From NCBI GenBank assembly GCA_905116865.2, contig CAJHNH020008112.1, forward strand, positions 488,932 to 552,931: a stretch of 64,000 bases of DNA. The letters are read 5' to 3'. Positions 32,526 through 42,971 of this stretch are shown piece after piece. The position numbers were made by a program, and so were the translations under genes. Source of the stretch: Candidula unifasciata (lineage: Eukaryota; Mollusca; Gastropoda; Stylommatophora; Geomitridae). How positions within the stretch are numbered: the stretch's first letter is position 1; every line of letters begins with the position of its first letter. The notes under the pieces were generated by a model. It saw only the letters and a list, made by a program, of their open reading frames with translations. It had not been told where the DNA came from and did no database searches.

Positions 32526-32807
32526 TGACTACTGCATCTTTTAAAATTGGTTCTTTTCATTTAGTTCACCCCATCTCAGGGAATCCGATACTTCGTTGGG
32601 AGTTACCGGAAAAGTCTAACAGTATAGGGGTGCTAGAGTGTGAAATGAAAACCGACTAACACTAACCCTCACCACCCCTATAATACTGGACTTTCCTTGG
32701 AACTCTCAGAGTCAACGAGATTTGGTGAAATAAAAGAAAATTACTCTAGAATCTATGTGATCATTAGAAAAAGTTACTAAAGAAAATGTGAAGACTATTT
32801 ATGGGCG

Positions 32808-32868
32808 CACTTAAAGGTTACCACCCGTGCGAAATGATGTTGATCCGTTGTTTAAGCATAAACCAACA
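32808..32868 (+). mobile_element. SINE family D tail fragment
   Basis: GCACTTAAAGGTTACCACCC then GATGTTGATCCGTTGTTTAA matches the last 60 bp of the copy at 34808-35100. Confidence 0.65.
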
Positions 32869-32965
32869 TGACACCAGTTTATTGCGATTTTATACATAAT
32901 AATAGAATAGGTTCAGCGGTCTGTCAAGAATAACCTGGCACCAGGAGGAGAAGAAGAAACGAACG

Positions 32966-33200
32966 GGTTGTTGAGTATCCTTTACAGGACGTTGCAGAAC
33001 CAACCACAGCAGCCCCTGTCTGTTGTATTGTGTGGTTTTTCTAGGCAAATTTACGTCCAGTAGTTTCCCATTGCTTCTGGACGGTCGGCTTTCTTGATAC
33101 CACTGTCGAAACCAACGCAAGGCGCATGGCCCGCAGCTAGGATCGAACCCGGCATCCCAGCTTTACGAAGCGTTCGCATCGACTTAGCCACAGAGCCGAC
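32966..33200 (-). mobile_element. SINE family B, full length (235 bp), 11-bp TSD
   Basis: Minus-strand head GTCGGCTCTGTGGCTAAGTC, with B box GCCGGGTTCGATCCTAGC. The 3' end is TTCTGCAACGTCCTGTAAAG then GATACTCAACAACCC. A perfect duplication AGAAACGAACG lies at 32955-32965 and 33201-33211. The right copy has been extended into (GAAC)n. Confidence 0.93.
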
Positions 33201-33580
33201 AGAAACGAACGAACGAACAAAAACTAACCGATATCTGCATATACGTATATCTTTATATTTATCCATTTATGTATCGCCATTATGAAGTAAGCCGTCTGCA
33301 GGAAGCCGCTCTTAAAAAACCCACAAGAAATATCGATTTTTCGCCCGACCTGCATTACCATACCCGGAACGCCATTTGTGCTGTGTGTCCACTATCTTTC
33401 TGGGCAACCTTTGCTTCCTCTCCCGAAAACCACAGATTCTGTCTAATCTGACGTGCTGTATAATCTGTCCAACGTATTTCCGAAGACATGACGCCTATAT
33501 GTGTGCCTATTTTCTTTGACATTCACACCTATAGTTTATAGGTCGCGCCAATAAACGTATAACTAAATTTATGCGTACAG

Positions 33581-33788
33581 CAGCGTTTCCCAAACTTGTC
33601 TTAGTCGCGGCGCCTTTTTTTTTTCAATAAAAATGTTCCCACGGCGCCCTAACCAAGGAAACGTATGACTATTCGTATGTAAGAGATTTAAGAAAAAAAA
33701 AATCGTGTATCTTCGAATATATCACGGCGCCCCTGTGAAGAGGTCGCGGCTTCCCAGGGCGCCGCTGCGCACAGTTTGGGGATCGCTG
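33581..33788. mobile_element. hAT-like MITE, 208 bp
   Basis: Ends CAGCGTTTCCCAAACTTGT and, inverted, CAGCGATCCCCAAACTGTG. The interior is GC-palindromic near both ends (GCGGCGCC / GGGCGCCGC). Flanking 8-mers GCGTACAG and GCACAGAG match at 5 of 8 positions, so the duplication is decayed. Confidence 0.75.
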
Positions 33789-33796
33789 GCACAGAG

Positions 33797-34505
33797 TAAC
33801 ATGCTGGTCAGCTCACGTCTTTAAAGACAGCCCTTTATGCAGTAGCAATTTTGCTGATATCTCCAAAACTATGAAGGATTACTGCCCGTTTACACCATGA
33901 GATTGCCTTTGAATCATCACCTACAAGCGAATATTGCAAACTTTAATAACAAGGAGTCTCATAACAACAACAACAAAGATGATGCAGTAAACGAGTAACA
34001 AAGGGCGGACGTACAGTAATAAACAAAAACCATACACACTCTGTTAGTATTCTGGCTCCGACAGCCTTGTTTATGCCAGCAGCAGGGCTTCCAATGGTAT
34101 TTTATCAAAATCGAAGCTCAGCTGACCCAGCCCCCCCCCCCCCCCAATCCCCCTTTTTTTTTTCCCAACCCCCCCAAAAAAAAAAAAAGCAAAGAGCAAA
34201 AAACAAAAACCCAAGATTGATGCAGTAAACTTTTTATAGTTACGAAACGAAATCGTTACCCACTTTTATATGCGGATATTTAAAAAAAAAAAAAAAACAA
34301 TTTTAGAATCTGAACCCAAGGCGTCATATCAAAACCCTGATTATGGGAGGGGAGGGAGGGGGGGGGGGGGGGGCAAGTATTGGCAGCTCTGGCCAAGAGG
34401 TGGCCTTTTGTCTTTCCTACAATGACGTTACTGCTAACGATGATGACAAAAAAAGTCATGGTGGACCAGAGAGTGACACTGAAACGGACAACGCAACTAT
34501 TCACA
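33797..34505. other. intronic sequence adjoining the finger 2 exon
   Basis: Poly-C/T/A runs at 34131-34200, a poly-A run near 34280, and poly-G at about 34357-34373. No feature beyond the exon donor at its right edge. Confidence 0.5.
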
Positions 34506-34511
34506 ACTTAC

Positions 34512-34664
34512 CATGGGCATGATATTGGCGTATTGCGTCTGGTAGGCCTGCACCTGAAGGTTCTTTAGGATGAGGTTGTTGCGACCGTTCTGGAGCAGCT
34601 GTTCCCGAAGATGTTGCGGTGGATGAAGGTATTTACAAGGAGGGTCCTTTCTTTGGCATTTACC
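34512..34664 (-). CDS. mbl: muscleblind internal exon: C-terminal half of CCCH zinc finger 2
   Basis: Internal exon of a muscleblind/MBNL RNA-binding protein, a nuclear and cytoplasmic regulator of alternative splicing, RNA localisation and stability that binds YGCY motifs. The acceptor CTTCTCTCTAG precedes 34664 and the donor ATG|GTAAGT follows 34512. Both junctions are phase 0 (153 nt, 51 codons). Translation begins GKCQRKDPPCKYLHPPQHLR and continues through a QNGRNN motif to ...YANIMPM. The C-x6-C-x3-H spacing supplies three zinc ligands of finger 2; the first cysteine would lie on the preceding exon. The family's exon boundary falls at this same place, just after the DSxK motif. The PP insertion between the cysteines resembles protostome rather than vertebrate proteins, from memory of the family. 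I see no stop or frameshift. The upstream exon carrying finger 1 was not found in the window. Confidence 0.95.
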
Positions 34665-34807
34665 CTAGAGAGAAGAAGAATGCAAATGTTGATGATACCA
34701 ATAAGTATTATATTGACAGTGTGGAAGAATAATAAAACTACAGTGGGCAGATAATGCTGATGATGATGATGATGATGGTGATAACCATGCCGATAAATGT
34801 AAGCGAG

Positions 34808-35100
34808 CTCTAGGCTAGTAATTTCCTCTGGTCTCTGAGTAGTGAGATCGGACGCCCGTGTGCTATGTTGCACATATTTACATACTGACTGCTGGAAATC
34901 GAAAAGTGTAGCCTTACGGCGCTGCTGGGCAAAATTTGGAGTTACAAATCTACCTAAAGTATTTCAGGATCCTCGCCGGTGCTACAGGGCATGTGCAATG
35001 TGCTGAGCTTCTTCGGACTTAGACTTGAGTTAGAAGAAGAACGGAGCACTTAGGGTTGCTACCCGTGTGCCAAGATGTTGATCCGTTGTTGAGACATCAA
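34808..35100 (+). mobile_element. SINE family D, head-truncated
   Basis: GGTCTCTGAGTAGTGAGATC, GGACGCCCGTGTGCTATG, GGGCAAAATTTGGAGTTACA, GTGCTGAGCTTCTTCGGACT and GATGTTGATCCGTTGTTGAG parallel 8240-8540. Confidence 0.8.
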
Positions 35101-35375
35101 ATCTCAGGCGTTGCGAGTCCGACTCGTAATTCCAATGTACCGCGATCAATACCCACTGCTGGCTGCGTGAATTTTTATCATGTTATAGGGCGTCGGAGGT
35201 CGATCCAGTTTAAAATAGTTACCATGATGTATGTCCTGGGGAAGTAAAGACGGCCGGCGTGATGCTGGACCACATTACACACCTAGTTCTAATTGGTCTG
35301 TAAAAATAGGGGTACTCTTCCCATTTGCCCGATGAGCCTAAAGGCGTGAAAAGGGATCTTTACTTTTACCTAAGG
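35101..35375 (+). mobile_element. SINE family A', near full length
   Basis: AGGCGTTGCGAGTCCGACTC, B-box-like CCGCGATCAATACCC, GGGGAAGTAAAGACGGCCGG, and end GCGTGAAAAGGGATCTTTAC. It abuts the family D tail directly and lies 440 bp upstream (gene sense) of the finger 2 exon. Confidence 0.8.
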
Positions 35376-36240
35376 GTAAAAGAAAACCGAAAACACCGGA
35401 GACCATGAAAACAAATATGAGGGCAATTATGACGATAATTATGAGAGAAATTAGAAGTGGTGACGATCATGACTGAAGACAGTCCAAACGATGATGGCAA
35501 TGATAATGATGATGGCGATGTATATAACAGTACAGATAATACAAGCAATGATGGTGATAAGAACGATCGTAACCATTTTAAATAATGCAATACATGCAGA
35601 CCTCGTTATATACCAGCTTACTTTACTCGTTTTTCGATAATGCGATTTTTGTTTTTAGGGGGGGGGGGGGGGGAATAAAACAACTGTACCGCACAGTCAT
35701 TCTGCGGCTCTGCGGGCTGAGAAGGTATGGCATCCGCCTCGAGTGCTGGAGGTCCCGGGTAACAAGTTATCGGGTAGCAATGGAGAAAGTTGGTAACAAC
35801 TGGCGAGATTGATGGAAAGAGAGCGGGAGGAAGACAAATTGATAAAATACCCGGACAGTCTGGCCATAGAAATATCATGCAACTGGCAGGTAATTCGCGG
35901 GCCACTTGCTAAAACTCTGAGGGCCAGATCTGGCCCGCGGGTCGCTAGCTCTGGCCTGTGCTTACGGGCGTGGCTGATGATGATGATGGTGGTGGTAATG
36001 ATTCAATGGAAAAATGGCGTGAAAAAGGTCTTTCACTCTTCTTCTTACTCTGCCCAACGATTAATGAGCGCACCGTATCCTCAGATTCAACAGAAAGTCG
36101 CAAAAGTCTGTCCATTATCCTCCATGATTATTCCCGCTGGCCAGAGAATAATGGCACTAAGTCACGTCAGAGAATTTAATACACTAGGACACGCAAGCCT
36201 GGCTTGTCCCGACAAAAGATTAATGCGCCTATCAATTATC
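35376..36240. other. unclassified sequence with SINE D head fragment and hAT-like end
   Basis: 35700-35762 repeats the family D head (CCGCCTCGAGTGCTGGAGGT then CCCGGG). 35917-35957 (GGGCCAGATCTGGCCCGCGG ... TCTGGCCTG) looks like an isolated hAT terminus. ATG/GAT-rich patches lie at 35480-35570. Confidence 0.45.
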
Positions 36241-36244
36241 ACTG

Positions 36245-37025
36245 TCAGTTTTCCTAAAGGGTAACAGTGCTACAAGGTGAGTTTTCTTTAAAGCCAAAAG
36301 TGCTCCAACAGTCTGTTTTTCTAATAGTTAAAAGTACTCCAACAGTCAGTTTTTCCTAAAAAGGTACTTTCATAATATTCTACCCCCCAGATGACGTCAC
36401 ATGACAGCCCAACATTTTAGAGGGTGGTAAGACTGGGCATCCCGGCTTTCTGATGCTTTTAACAACCCTAAAACATCTACAACTGGCCCTAACCCTAACC
36501 CACCTATGTCCCACGAAAGAGTGCAGTCTAGGTCCCAAGACTGCATGCAGTCTAGATCCCACGACTGCAGACAGTCTATCTGCACCCCCTGAAATATTAG
36601 ACTGTTCCGTGATCACGCCTGTTTGGGGTAGGATAGTAATAAAGCACCCCTAAAAGGTAAAAATGCCCCAACGTCAGACACTGTCGTAGAAAGTAAAAGT
36701 GTTTCAATGTCAAATACTGTCGTAAGGGGTAAAAGTGCTCTAATATAAGATAATGCCGTAAAAGATAAAAGTGCTCATTCAGTTTTCGTAACAGGTAAAA
36801 GTGCTCCAGCGTCACATATTATCATGGAATGTTAGATACTGATGTAACGGATTAAAGTGCTCCAACATCAGATAACGCCATTGTCATAAAAGAAAAAAGT
36901 GCTCCAAAGTCACATACTATAGTACCAGGCAGAAGTGTTCCATCAGATATTGTCGTAAAGGTACTCCAACATCAGGTACTGTCGTAAAGGTACTCCAACA
37001 TCAGATATTGTCGTAAAAGTGCCCC
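36245..37025. repeat. irregular repeats of a GTAAAAGTGCTCCAAC motif
   Basis: At least fifteen variants of GTAAAAGTGCTCCAACATCA then GATACTGTCGTAAA at uneven spacing, interrupted near 36380-36640 by other DNA with a small internal repeat (CATGCAGTCTAGATCCCACG). It looks like an old decayed satellite. Ends in a poly-C tract (about 37021-37046). Confidence 0.75.
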
Positions 37026-37046
37026 CCCTCCCCCCCCCCCCCCCCT

Positions 37047-37960
37047 GCCTATAGACTAAAGACAAATGCACTAACGTATTTAACAACACACATGTCTCCT
37101 ACAATGTGCTGTACATTTGATCCCTGGGGAAGTGGTACGTCTACTCTATCTGTACACCCGCTATCTGTGACTAAAAGTTTCGGAAAATCCCTCGGCAATA
37201 AGTGTATGCGATCTGAGAGTTTCACTTTTGCCACTGCATGTTATTGTATTTCTTCACAAATGGTAAGCTCTTAATCTATTTGCAATTATTTCGTTCGCCG
37301 TTTGTATTCCCCTCTTGATCTCTCTTTCAAGCGGCACGACCCATGTCATTCTATTCTCGTGAATCCATTTAAATATCTGTATCCTTGATGTCCGGCGCAT
37401 ACATATTTATATCGTAGTAAAATATTCTTATGGACTATGTCATCCTCTGTGTGTGTTTTTAGCCTTTGAAACGTGAGCACAGAGAAAACGGTTGTAACAC
37501 TATAATGTATTATGAAGAAACGCCTCTGACAAAAATTGAACCGGAAATTCCAATTTCTACTGTAAAATCTAAAAGTTCATTCCACTTATTTACAATGGTT
37601 CGAAAAGATTAAAGGAAGTGGCTGGTATCCAGCATCCCGAGCATCTGTGGACTAAAGAATAACATTATTTTTGCGTCAGGTAAATTCTAAGGCTGCATGC
37701 ACAAAAAACGTTGCGATATAACAGGAATTTTTCGAGAAAACGAACTAAAGATCTAACAGCTCAGTTGCCTTGTCACCGATTGATAAACATTTTTACAGCT
37801 CTCCTTATTCTTCTTTTTCTCTTCTTTTTCTTCTTCTGTTTTGTTCACCTATAAAAGAACAACAGGCGCTTCACGTCGCAGTTTATAGCTAAGCTGCAAT
37901 TCTTGCGTCTTAAAGCCCATCACATCCGATTATAGCTAACTCCTAACTGGTCGCATTTCC
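37047..37960. other. sequence with nothing recognised
   Basis: No repeat or exon signal. A CT-rich patch lies at 37800-37840. Confidence 0.45.
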
Positions 37961-37964
37961 AAAC

Positions 37965-38060
37965 ATGCTTATCAAGAGGCTGCGGGACTATTCTTTCTAT
38001 CCCCAAAACAGGGCCCTGGAACGTACAAAGGACACCCCCCCCCCCTTCCCCTCCCCGCAA
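37965..38060 (-). mobile_element. repeat family E, 5' fragment
   Basis: CATGCTTATCAAGAGGCTGC, TATTCTTTCTATCCCCAAAA and CAGGGCCCTGGAACGTAC match the GGGGAGGCAG / GGGGCCCCGGAACCC end of family E. Confidence 0.55.
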
Positions 38061-38730
38061 AGAAGTCGATATTTTACTATTTAAAAAAAAAAAAACGTAT
38101 TACGTTAGCAGGGAAAAGAGAAAGAGACAATACTCTGAATTTTCTAAGAATGCTCCATTCCGACATTCGAGAACCAGGTCGTGACGACACTGAGGCTGGC
38201 CAGGCAGAAGTAATTTAAACATGGCAAGGCAGGCCAAAAACCAGAAACCTGGTGCCAAAAATGTGGAACCATAAATCGCAGCAGTTCTCTAGCACGCCTC
38301 CTGTCTGTGGCCACGGTTGTTTGTTTGAGATGGCTGGTTTGAATGACGTGTTACATGAAGATGTCGGCAGTGGAATGACGTTTAAAGGTGCTCGGATCGT
38401 CCGTATTACGCTCGGTTTTATACAGTATGGCTGGGTATCTGTCTGCAGGGCGGCTGGTAGCCTGCACAGGACGCTGTGCAAATTTCAGATTCGTAGCACC
38501 AGGAGGGAGGACATCCCAACCGTCACCCAACCAAACCATTTGTTATCATATTGAAAATACGATTCAGTTAGGCATGTCAAATCTGATAGGAACTTGTACA
38601 GCAGCTGATTATGTATTCATGACATCCATGTAATTACAAAATGCATATCCAAGATTTCCGTCTTGGGGGATTTGTATTCCTAACACTTTCGGCCACAGAA
38701 ACGTGTTACTTTTATTCGTCCTTTTTGATC
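38061..38730. other. sequence with nothing recognised
   Basis: 38220-38560 has overlapping frames on both strands, but I cannot match them to any family, including muscleblind finger 1. Confidence 0.4.
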
Positions 38731-38734
38731 TTCT

Positions 38735-39024
38735 TCTTCTTCAAATCTTCTTCTTCTTCTTCTTCTTCTTCTTCTTCTTCTTCTTCTTCTTCTTCTTCTT
38801 CTTCTTCTTCTTCTTCGCGTTCAGCGGCTGTAAATTTCGGCGGAAAGTTTTGGTTGTTCGTTCACTTCTGAACTTTACTCTTGTTCCAGAGCTTGAGTTT
38901 TGAGTGCAAATCCCTTTTACAAATCTAGCTTATTTTTATTTTTGTTTCCTCGCCTTTCAGCCAAATGCGAAGGCAAAAACACTGTTTGGTGGACTGTCGA
39001 CTTTAACGACATGTCCCACCCCCG

Positions 39025-39056
<32 letters not shown>

Positions 39057-39092
39057 ACAGAATTAGGGTCCCAGAATCTAAGACTCCACAGC
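38735..39092 (-). mobile_element. repeat family E with expanded (GAA)n tail
   Basis: A (TTC)n run of about 80 bp (38735-38816; GAA on the minus strand) continues directly into TCGCGTTCAGCGGCTGTAAA and the rest of family E, ending GGGTCCCAGAATC. So the microsatellite is the element's own 3' tail, lengthened. An internal poly-C run lies at about 39025-39056. Confidence 0.85.
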
Positions 39093-39347
39093 GGGGTCCT
39101 TTTCCGTGCCTTTAGGTGTACTTGGCCCCTAGGAATAGAACTATATTTCACAGATCAATCAGCCTGTAGTGGCTGATGTGGCAAGAATTTAACCGGCCGC
39201 TTTTACTGTCAAGATCTTCACCTGGTACCCACTCAGGGCTTGGTCGAACTGGGAGCCGCTGTCATACAGGCCCTCCAGGCCCTGAACCCACGACTTTCCG
39301 ATACCCAGGCGAGCATTTAGCCGCTACACCACAGCGGCTGCCCGCTT
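39093..39347 (-). mobile_element. SINE family A, near full length
   Basis: Head at right (minus: GGGCAGCCGCTGTGGTGTAG then CGGCTAAATGCTCGC, B box AAGTCGTGGGTTCAGGGCC). The body is in the usual order and the 3' end abuts family E at 39092. Confidence 0.8.
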
Positions 39348-39529
39348 AACAGTAAACAAGTGTAAAATGGGAATGATGAGGATGCATTATTTGACCCATC
39401 AGTCAGGAGGAGAAACTGCCTAGAAAAGCAACAGGAGGCGACACCAGTTCTCTGCTCAAGTGATGATAAGAGTGACACAAGAAACATTCACAAGAAACAC
39501 TTCACTGCCTGCATTTATAAACTTTTGGC

Positions 39530-39725
39530 GGATATAAGACTGAGGGGTCGTGGACCTGCGGACTGAATACCACATGGCTAGGACAGTCACTACGAACTGT
39601 GCTGGTAAGTACTTATTTTTTGTTCTTTACAAAGAACAAATGCATGCTTTACCGGTGATCGAACCCGGGACTTCTGTATGAAAACCCAGGGTCTAACCAC
39701 TCGACCAGCTGCCCTTTAGGCGTTT
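39530..39725 (-). mobile_element. SINE family C with clear tRNA-like head
   Basis: Minus strand: AGGGCAGCTGGTCGAGTGGT then TAGACCCTGGGTTTTC..., with A box TGGTCGAGTGG and B box CCCGGGTTCGATCACC. The body includes CACAGTTCGTAGTGACTGTC. It is the best-preserved tRNA-like promoter in the window, but no cloverleaf is complete, so it is not a tRNA gene. Confidence 0.75.
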
Positions 39726-40099
39726 GTAACGTAGGATGATTGCAAGCGTCACGCGACATCGCACGTGATGATGACGAGAGAAAGGAGCGAGAGAAGGCAG
39801 GGGTAGAGTACCAGCCGAGTCTCCAATTTCGTTGGAAATTCCCTGTTGATTTTTGTTACCATATAGGATTCCAGTGAAACGCAGTTAGATCTACTGGATA
39901 ATGCGATATATCTACCAGACAATGTTGTGTCCAAAGCACATTAGACTTGGCTTCATCTGATGTTTAAATCAGCCTCGCGCACGAGTGTCTAGACTGGGCC
40001 AAATTGGTAGAGATCGCTTGTCCAATCTGGCAACAAAGATACGGGCAGACGATGTGATATATGCGGATTTCTGAGGCGGGGATCTTGGCTAAACACACG

Positions 40100-40100
<1 letters not shown>
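39726..40100. other. sequence with nothing recognised
   Basis: Complex DNA between a SINE and the CT microsatellite. Confidence 0.4.

Positions 40101-40104
<4 letters not shown>

Positions 40105-40188
<84 letters not shown>
40105..40188. repeat. (CT)n microsatellite
   Basis: About 40 uninterrupted CT units. Confidence 0.98.
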
Positions 40189-40404
40189 CCACCACCCCTT
40201 CTATGTGTGTTCGTGTGTGTGCATGTGTGTGTGTGCGCGCGCGTAAGGCGATGCGCACGTGTTTTAATGACAGTGCCTTACGGTTTGTCTGATAAGGACG
40301 CAAAGAATATTCAGACAGCACTTCTGCGCAAGAATCGTAACATATAAATAGCATGTGTGAAAATGTGTGATACTGGAAAAATGTGTGAGAGAAATATATC
40401 TGCT

Positions 40405-40407
40405 GAT

Positions 40408-40477
<70 letters not shown>

Positions 40478-40492
40478 AGGGGGGGGGGGTTA
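40405..40492. repeat. (GA)n microsatellite with G-run
   Basis: About 30 GA units ending in a G-rich run. It lies 220 bp from the (CT)n tract, so the two could pair as an inverted repeat. Confidence 0.98.
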
Positions 40493-40639
40493 CAATATGT
40501 CTAAAAGGGTAAGGAATAATGTTTATGTGGGAATGTGTGTGAGCAAGCGGCTTTGTAAAAATGTTGCAATATTTATAACGTTAAAATGTAAACAAATGAG
40601 TACGACTGACATCAAGCATGCGGGTTCATTAGGCGTGCA

Positions 40640-41330
40640 ATGACAGTTCGCGGGTGAGTGCATATGTATCTATTCATTTGTAGTTTCCCTGTAGACTGCA
40701 AAAGCATTATTCCCCGTCTCTCCCTCGCCACACCTCATGATGATACAAACCGCCATCTCTGCGCTCACCCCCACCAAAACATCCCACGCCACACCTGAGC
40801 GGCTCTAGTCCAATATGGCGGATCGCTGGCATACCGCTAACGCTAGGAAAATTATTTGTTTTTAGACAGTGTGCAAATGCTCCGTTTCTGGACCCGGCGT
40901 ACAAAGCTTCCGTTGCCCTGATACTGAGCTGAGTGCTAGGTGTGACACTGTGAGCTGTGGATTTTACGTGGAATGTTTCTTTCCTGCTGTGCCCGCGATG
41001 GCTTTGTGTTGAAGACTGCATTAAAACTGGCAGATGGCCGATTACGTTGGGAATGGCGTGTACTTTGTATTATTGTGTGTACATTGCCGGCTCTCGTAAT
41101 AACTGCCTGCATCAATAGGGACCTGCAATTCTGGTGTGGGACTGTTAGTGTCTGCATTTCTGACAGCTGTCTTTTGCATTTTCTTTGCGTATGCGAGCTT
41201 CATGATTTTGCTCAGCTTGACATGTCTTTCGCTGGTTTTACATTGAGAAAGTAACGGACATTGTGCGTGATTTCCACTGGCGCAGGAAGGGAGCAGTTAT
41301 GGGGCAACCCGTCTGAGGGTGAAGTTGGGT
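40640..41330. repeat. diverged interspersed repeat, copy 1 (family I)
   Basis: Shares an ordered series of blocks with 54880-55360: GCTCCGTTTCTGGACCCGG versus GCTCCATTTGTAGACTGG; GAGCTGTGGATTTTACGTGG versus GAGCTGCGGATTGCATTTGG; ACATTGTGCGTGATTTCCAC versus ACATTGTGTGTTTTTCATTG; GGGGCAACCCGT versus GGGTGACCCGT. Type unknown. The similar minus-strand peptides (THSVTP/AHRVTPxxQL) follow from DNA homology. Confidence 0.65.
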
Positions 41331-41975
41331 TCTTGACTAACGACAGACATTTAAAAAAAAACCCGGGTTAACACACCCGCCAAGGAACGCAACTTCCCGA
41401 AAAACCTAACCTACTTTCCATATCCCATTTCCAGCACTACACTACAACTTTACTGCTACTAAGCAATACAGATTAGAGTTATGTCCCCCTGTCATTTCGT
41501 TCTTGCAAGCTCATAAACTACAGCACTGAAGCATTATGGACTAGAAATTTCTCTGATACAGCCCAACAACCAGCAGGACATACTTCTTCCTGGGCTAGAT
41601 TAATCAAACCCTGCACAATAATAATTTTTAATGGATTTTCGCTGTATTTTTTTTTTTCCTAACTTCTCTACTTGGCATCAATTCAGAATTATTTGATAAG
41701 CTAAGGGTGAGAATATTGCAAGCATCCAGCCTTGGCTTGGCAGGGAGATGTTCGTTTGTCCGAACCGATGAGAAAATTTGTGTTGCATTTTTGGAAGCTG
41801 TAAATCAGGAGTTTAGGTATTGTCTAGAATGTATGTCCAACTTTCGACATAAAAATGGTGGTTATTTCTCAAACCTGATTTCTTTTTCACTTTTTCTACG
41901 TCTTCATGCGTATTTTATTCCAGACGATATTTTTCTTCTTGTTGATGTTTTTGTGTTACTGTTCCTTCTTCTTTT
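41331..41975. other. sequence with nothing recognised
   Basis: A frame from 41707 (ASSLGLAGRCSFVRTDEKIC ...) has ordinary composition at first, then becomes low-complexity. I do not recognise it. Confidence 0.4.
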
Positions 41976-42159
41976 TCTTCTTTTCTTTTCTTTCTTTTCT
42001 TTTTTTTTTCCTTTTTCCCTTTTCCCCTTCTACTGCTGCTGCTACTGCTGCTGCTGCTGCTACTACTACTACTACTACTACTATTACTACTACTACCACC
42101 ACCACTACAACCACCACCATCACCACCACCATTACCACTAGCACTACTACTGCTGCTGT

Positions 42160-42242
<83 letters not shown>

Positions 42243-42263
42243 AAACAACAACAACAACAACTA

Positions 42264-42310
<47 letters not shown>

Positions 42311-42320
42311 ACTTCATCAT
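41976..42320. repeat. compound CT-rich and (CTA/CTG)n trinucleotide tract
   Basis: A T/C-only stretch (41960-42030) is followed by CTG, CTA, ACC/CAC, CTA (about 25 units), ACA and again CTG (about 10 units, 42280-42310). On the minus strand the CTG part reads CAG. The Thr/Ala/His frames are artefacts. Confidence 0.95.
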
Positions 42321-42399
42321 CATCTTACGTTTGTACTCCATAATTTTTTTTTCATCTTAATCTTATTTCTCAAAGTCGATAATGCAGAGGCGGGCAAGC

Positions 42400-42610
42400 T
42401 CACACACACACCCACACCCACCCACCCACCCACACCCACAAACATACACATATAAAAACGATCACATAAAAAACAGACACATGCATATATACCCATACAC
42501 ACACTTAAACAATAGCCGTGAGATGGCGCAGTGGCTAATAAGTTTCCCTACCCATCCGAAGGTCAGAGAGCTAGCTAAGTACAAATTTTTGTGGATTGCG
42601 GTTTGACAAT
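42400..42610 (+). mobile_element. C/A-rich tract then SINE head-like fragment
   Basis: 42401-42510 is CA/CCCA-rich simple DNA. 42522-42560 has an A-box-like GATGGCGCAGTGGCTAATAA followed by ATCCGAAGGTCAGAGAG. Probably a tRNA-headed SINE fragment. Confidence 0.4.
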
Positions 42611-42814
42611 CAGATAATAATGGTATTAGGAACGTGTCCAGTTTATTTGTCTGTCCGTCAAATATAAAACAGATTCTGCCCTGATTTTGTCAATTGAATG
42701 ATTCAGTCATATCCCCTAAATAACGCAGTGACCTAGTGTGCGCGCATGTGTGTTTGTGTGCGTGAGAGAAGTGTATGTGTGTGGATGGGGGGGGGGGGGA
42801 ATTCTCTGACCCTG

Positions 42815-42965
42815 AGGATTTAGGGACGCATGGCTAGAGCTGTCGCCATAGACTGTGAAAGTTAGGATTTTATTCTCGCCGCGACAGAATCAAACCACTG
42901 ACCTTACTGAGCATTCGAACCTGGGTCTCCCGCATGTGCCCAGTGCAGGCCCGTAACCTTTAACC
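42815..42965 (-). mobile_element. SINE family C copy
   Basis: GGACGCATGGCTAGAGCTGT, GACTGTGAAAGTTAGGATTT, and on the minus strand B-box-like CCCAGGTTCGAATGC. Similar to 39530-39725. Confidence 0.65.
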
Positions 42966-42971
42966 CGTTAT

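Larger units (their letters stand above)
19985..34511 (-). other. muscleblind intron (14.5 kb)
   Basis: Intron between the finger 2 exon and the Pro/Ala linker exon, defined by the GTAAGT donor at 34511-34506 and the TTTGTAG acceptor ending at 19985. It is filled by SINEs in both orientations, LINE fragments, two hAT-like MITEs, a piggyBac-like MITE, and a CAG/GAA tract that reads CUG/UUC in gene sense. I found no other exon in it, although a short alternative exon could easily be missed. Confidence 0.85.

Noticed and set aside
36487..36502. Telomere-like CCCTAACCCTAACCC
   Set aside because: Only about two and a half units inside an old irregular repeat; too short to call an interstitial telomere.
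38220..38560. Candidate upstream muscleblind exon
   Set aside because: Open frames on both strands lack the CREFxR and CKFAH motifs of finger 1 and have no convincing splice sites.
39530..39725. Possible tRNA gene
   Set aside because: A and B boxes are good, but the stems do not complete a cloverleaf and the sequence continues into a SINE body seen elsewhere.
40707..41021. 104-residue minus frame similar to one at 54927-55130
   Set aside because: The peptide similarity follows from both being copies of the same diverged DNA repeat. The frames break differently, so coding is unlikely.
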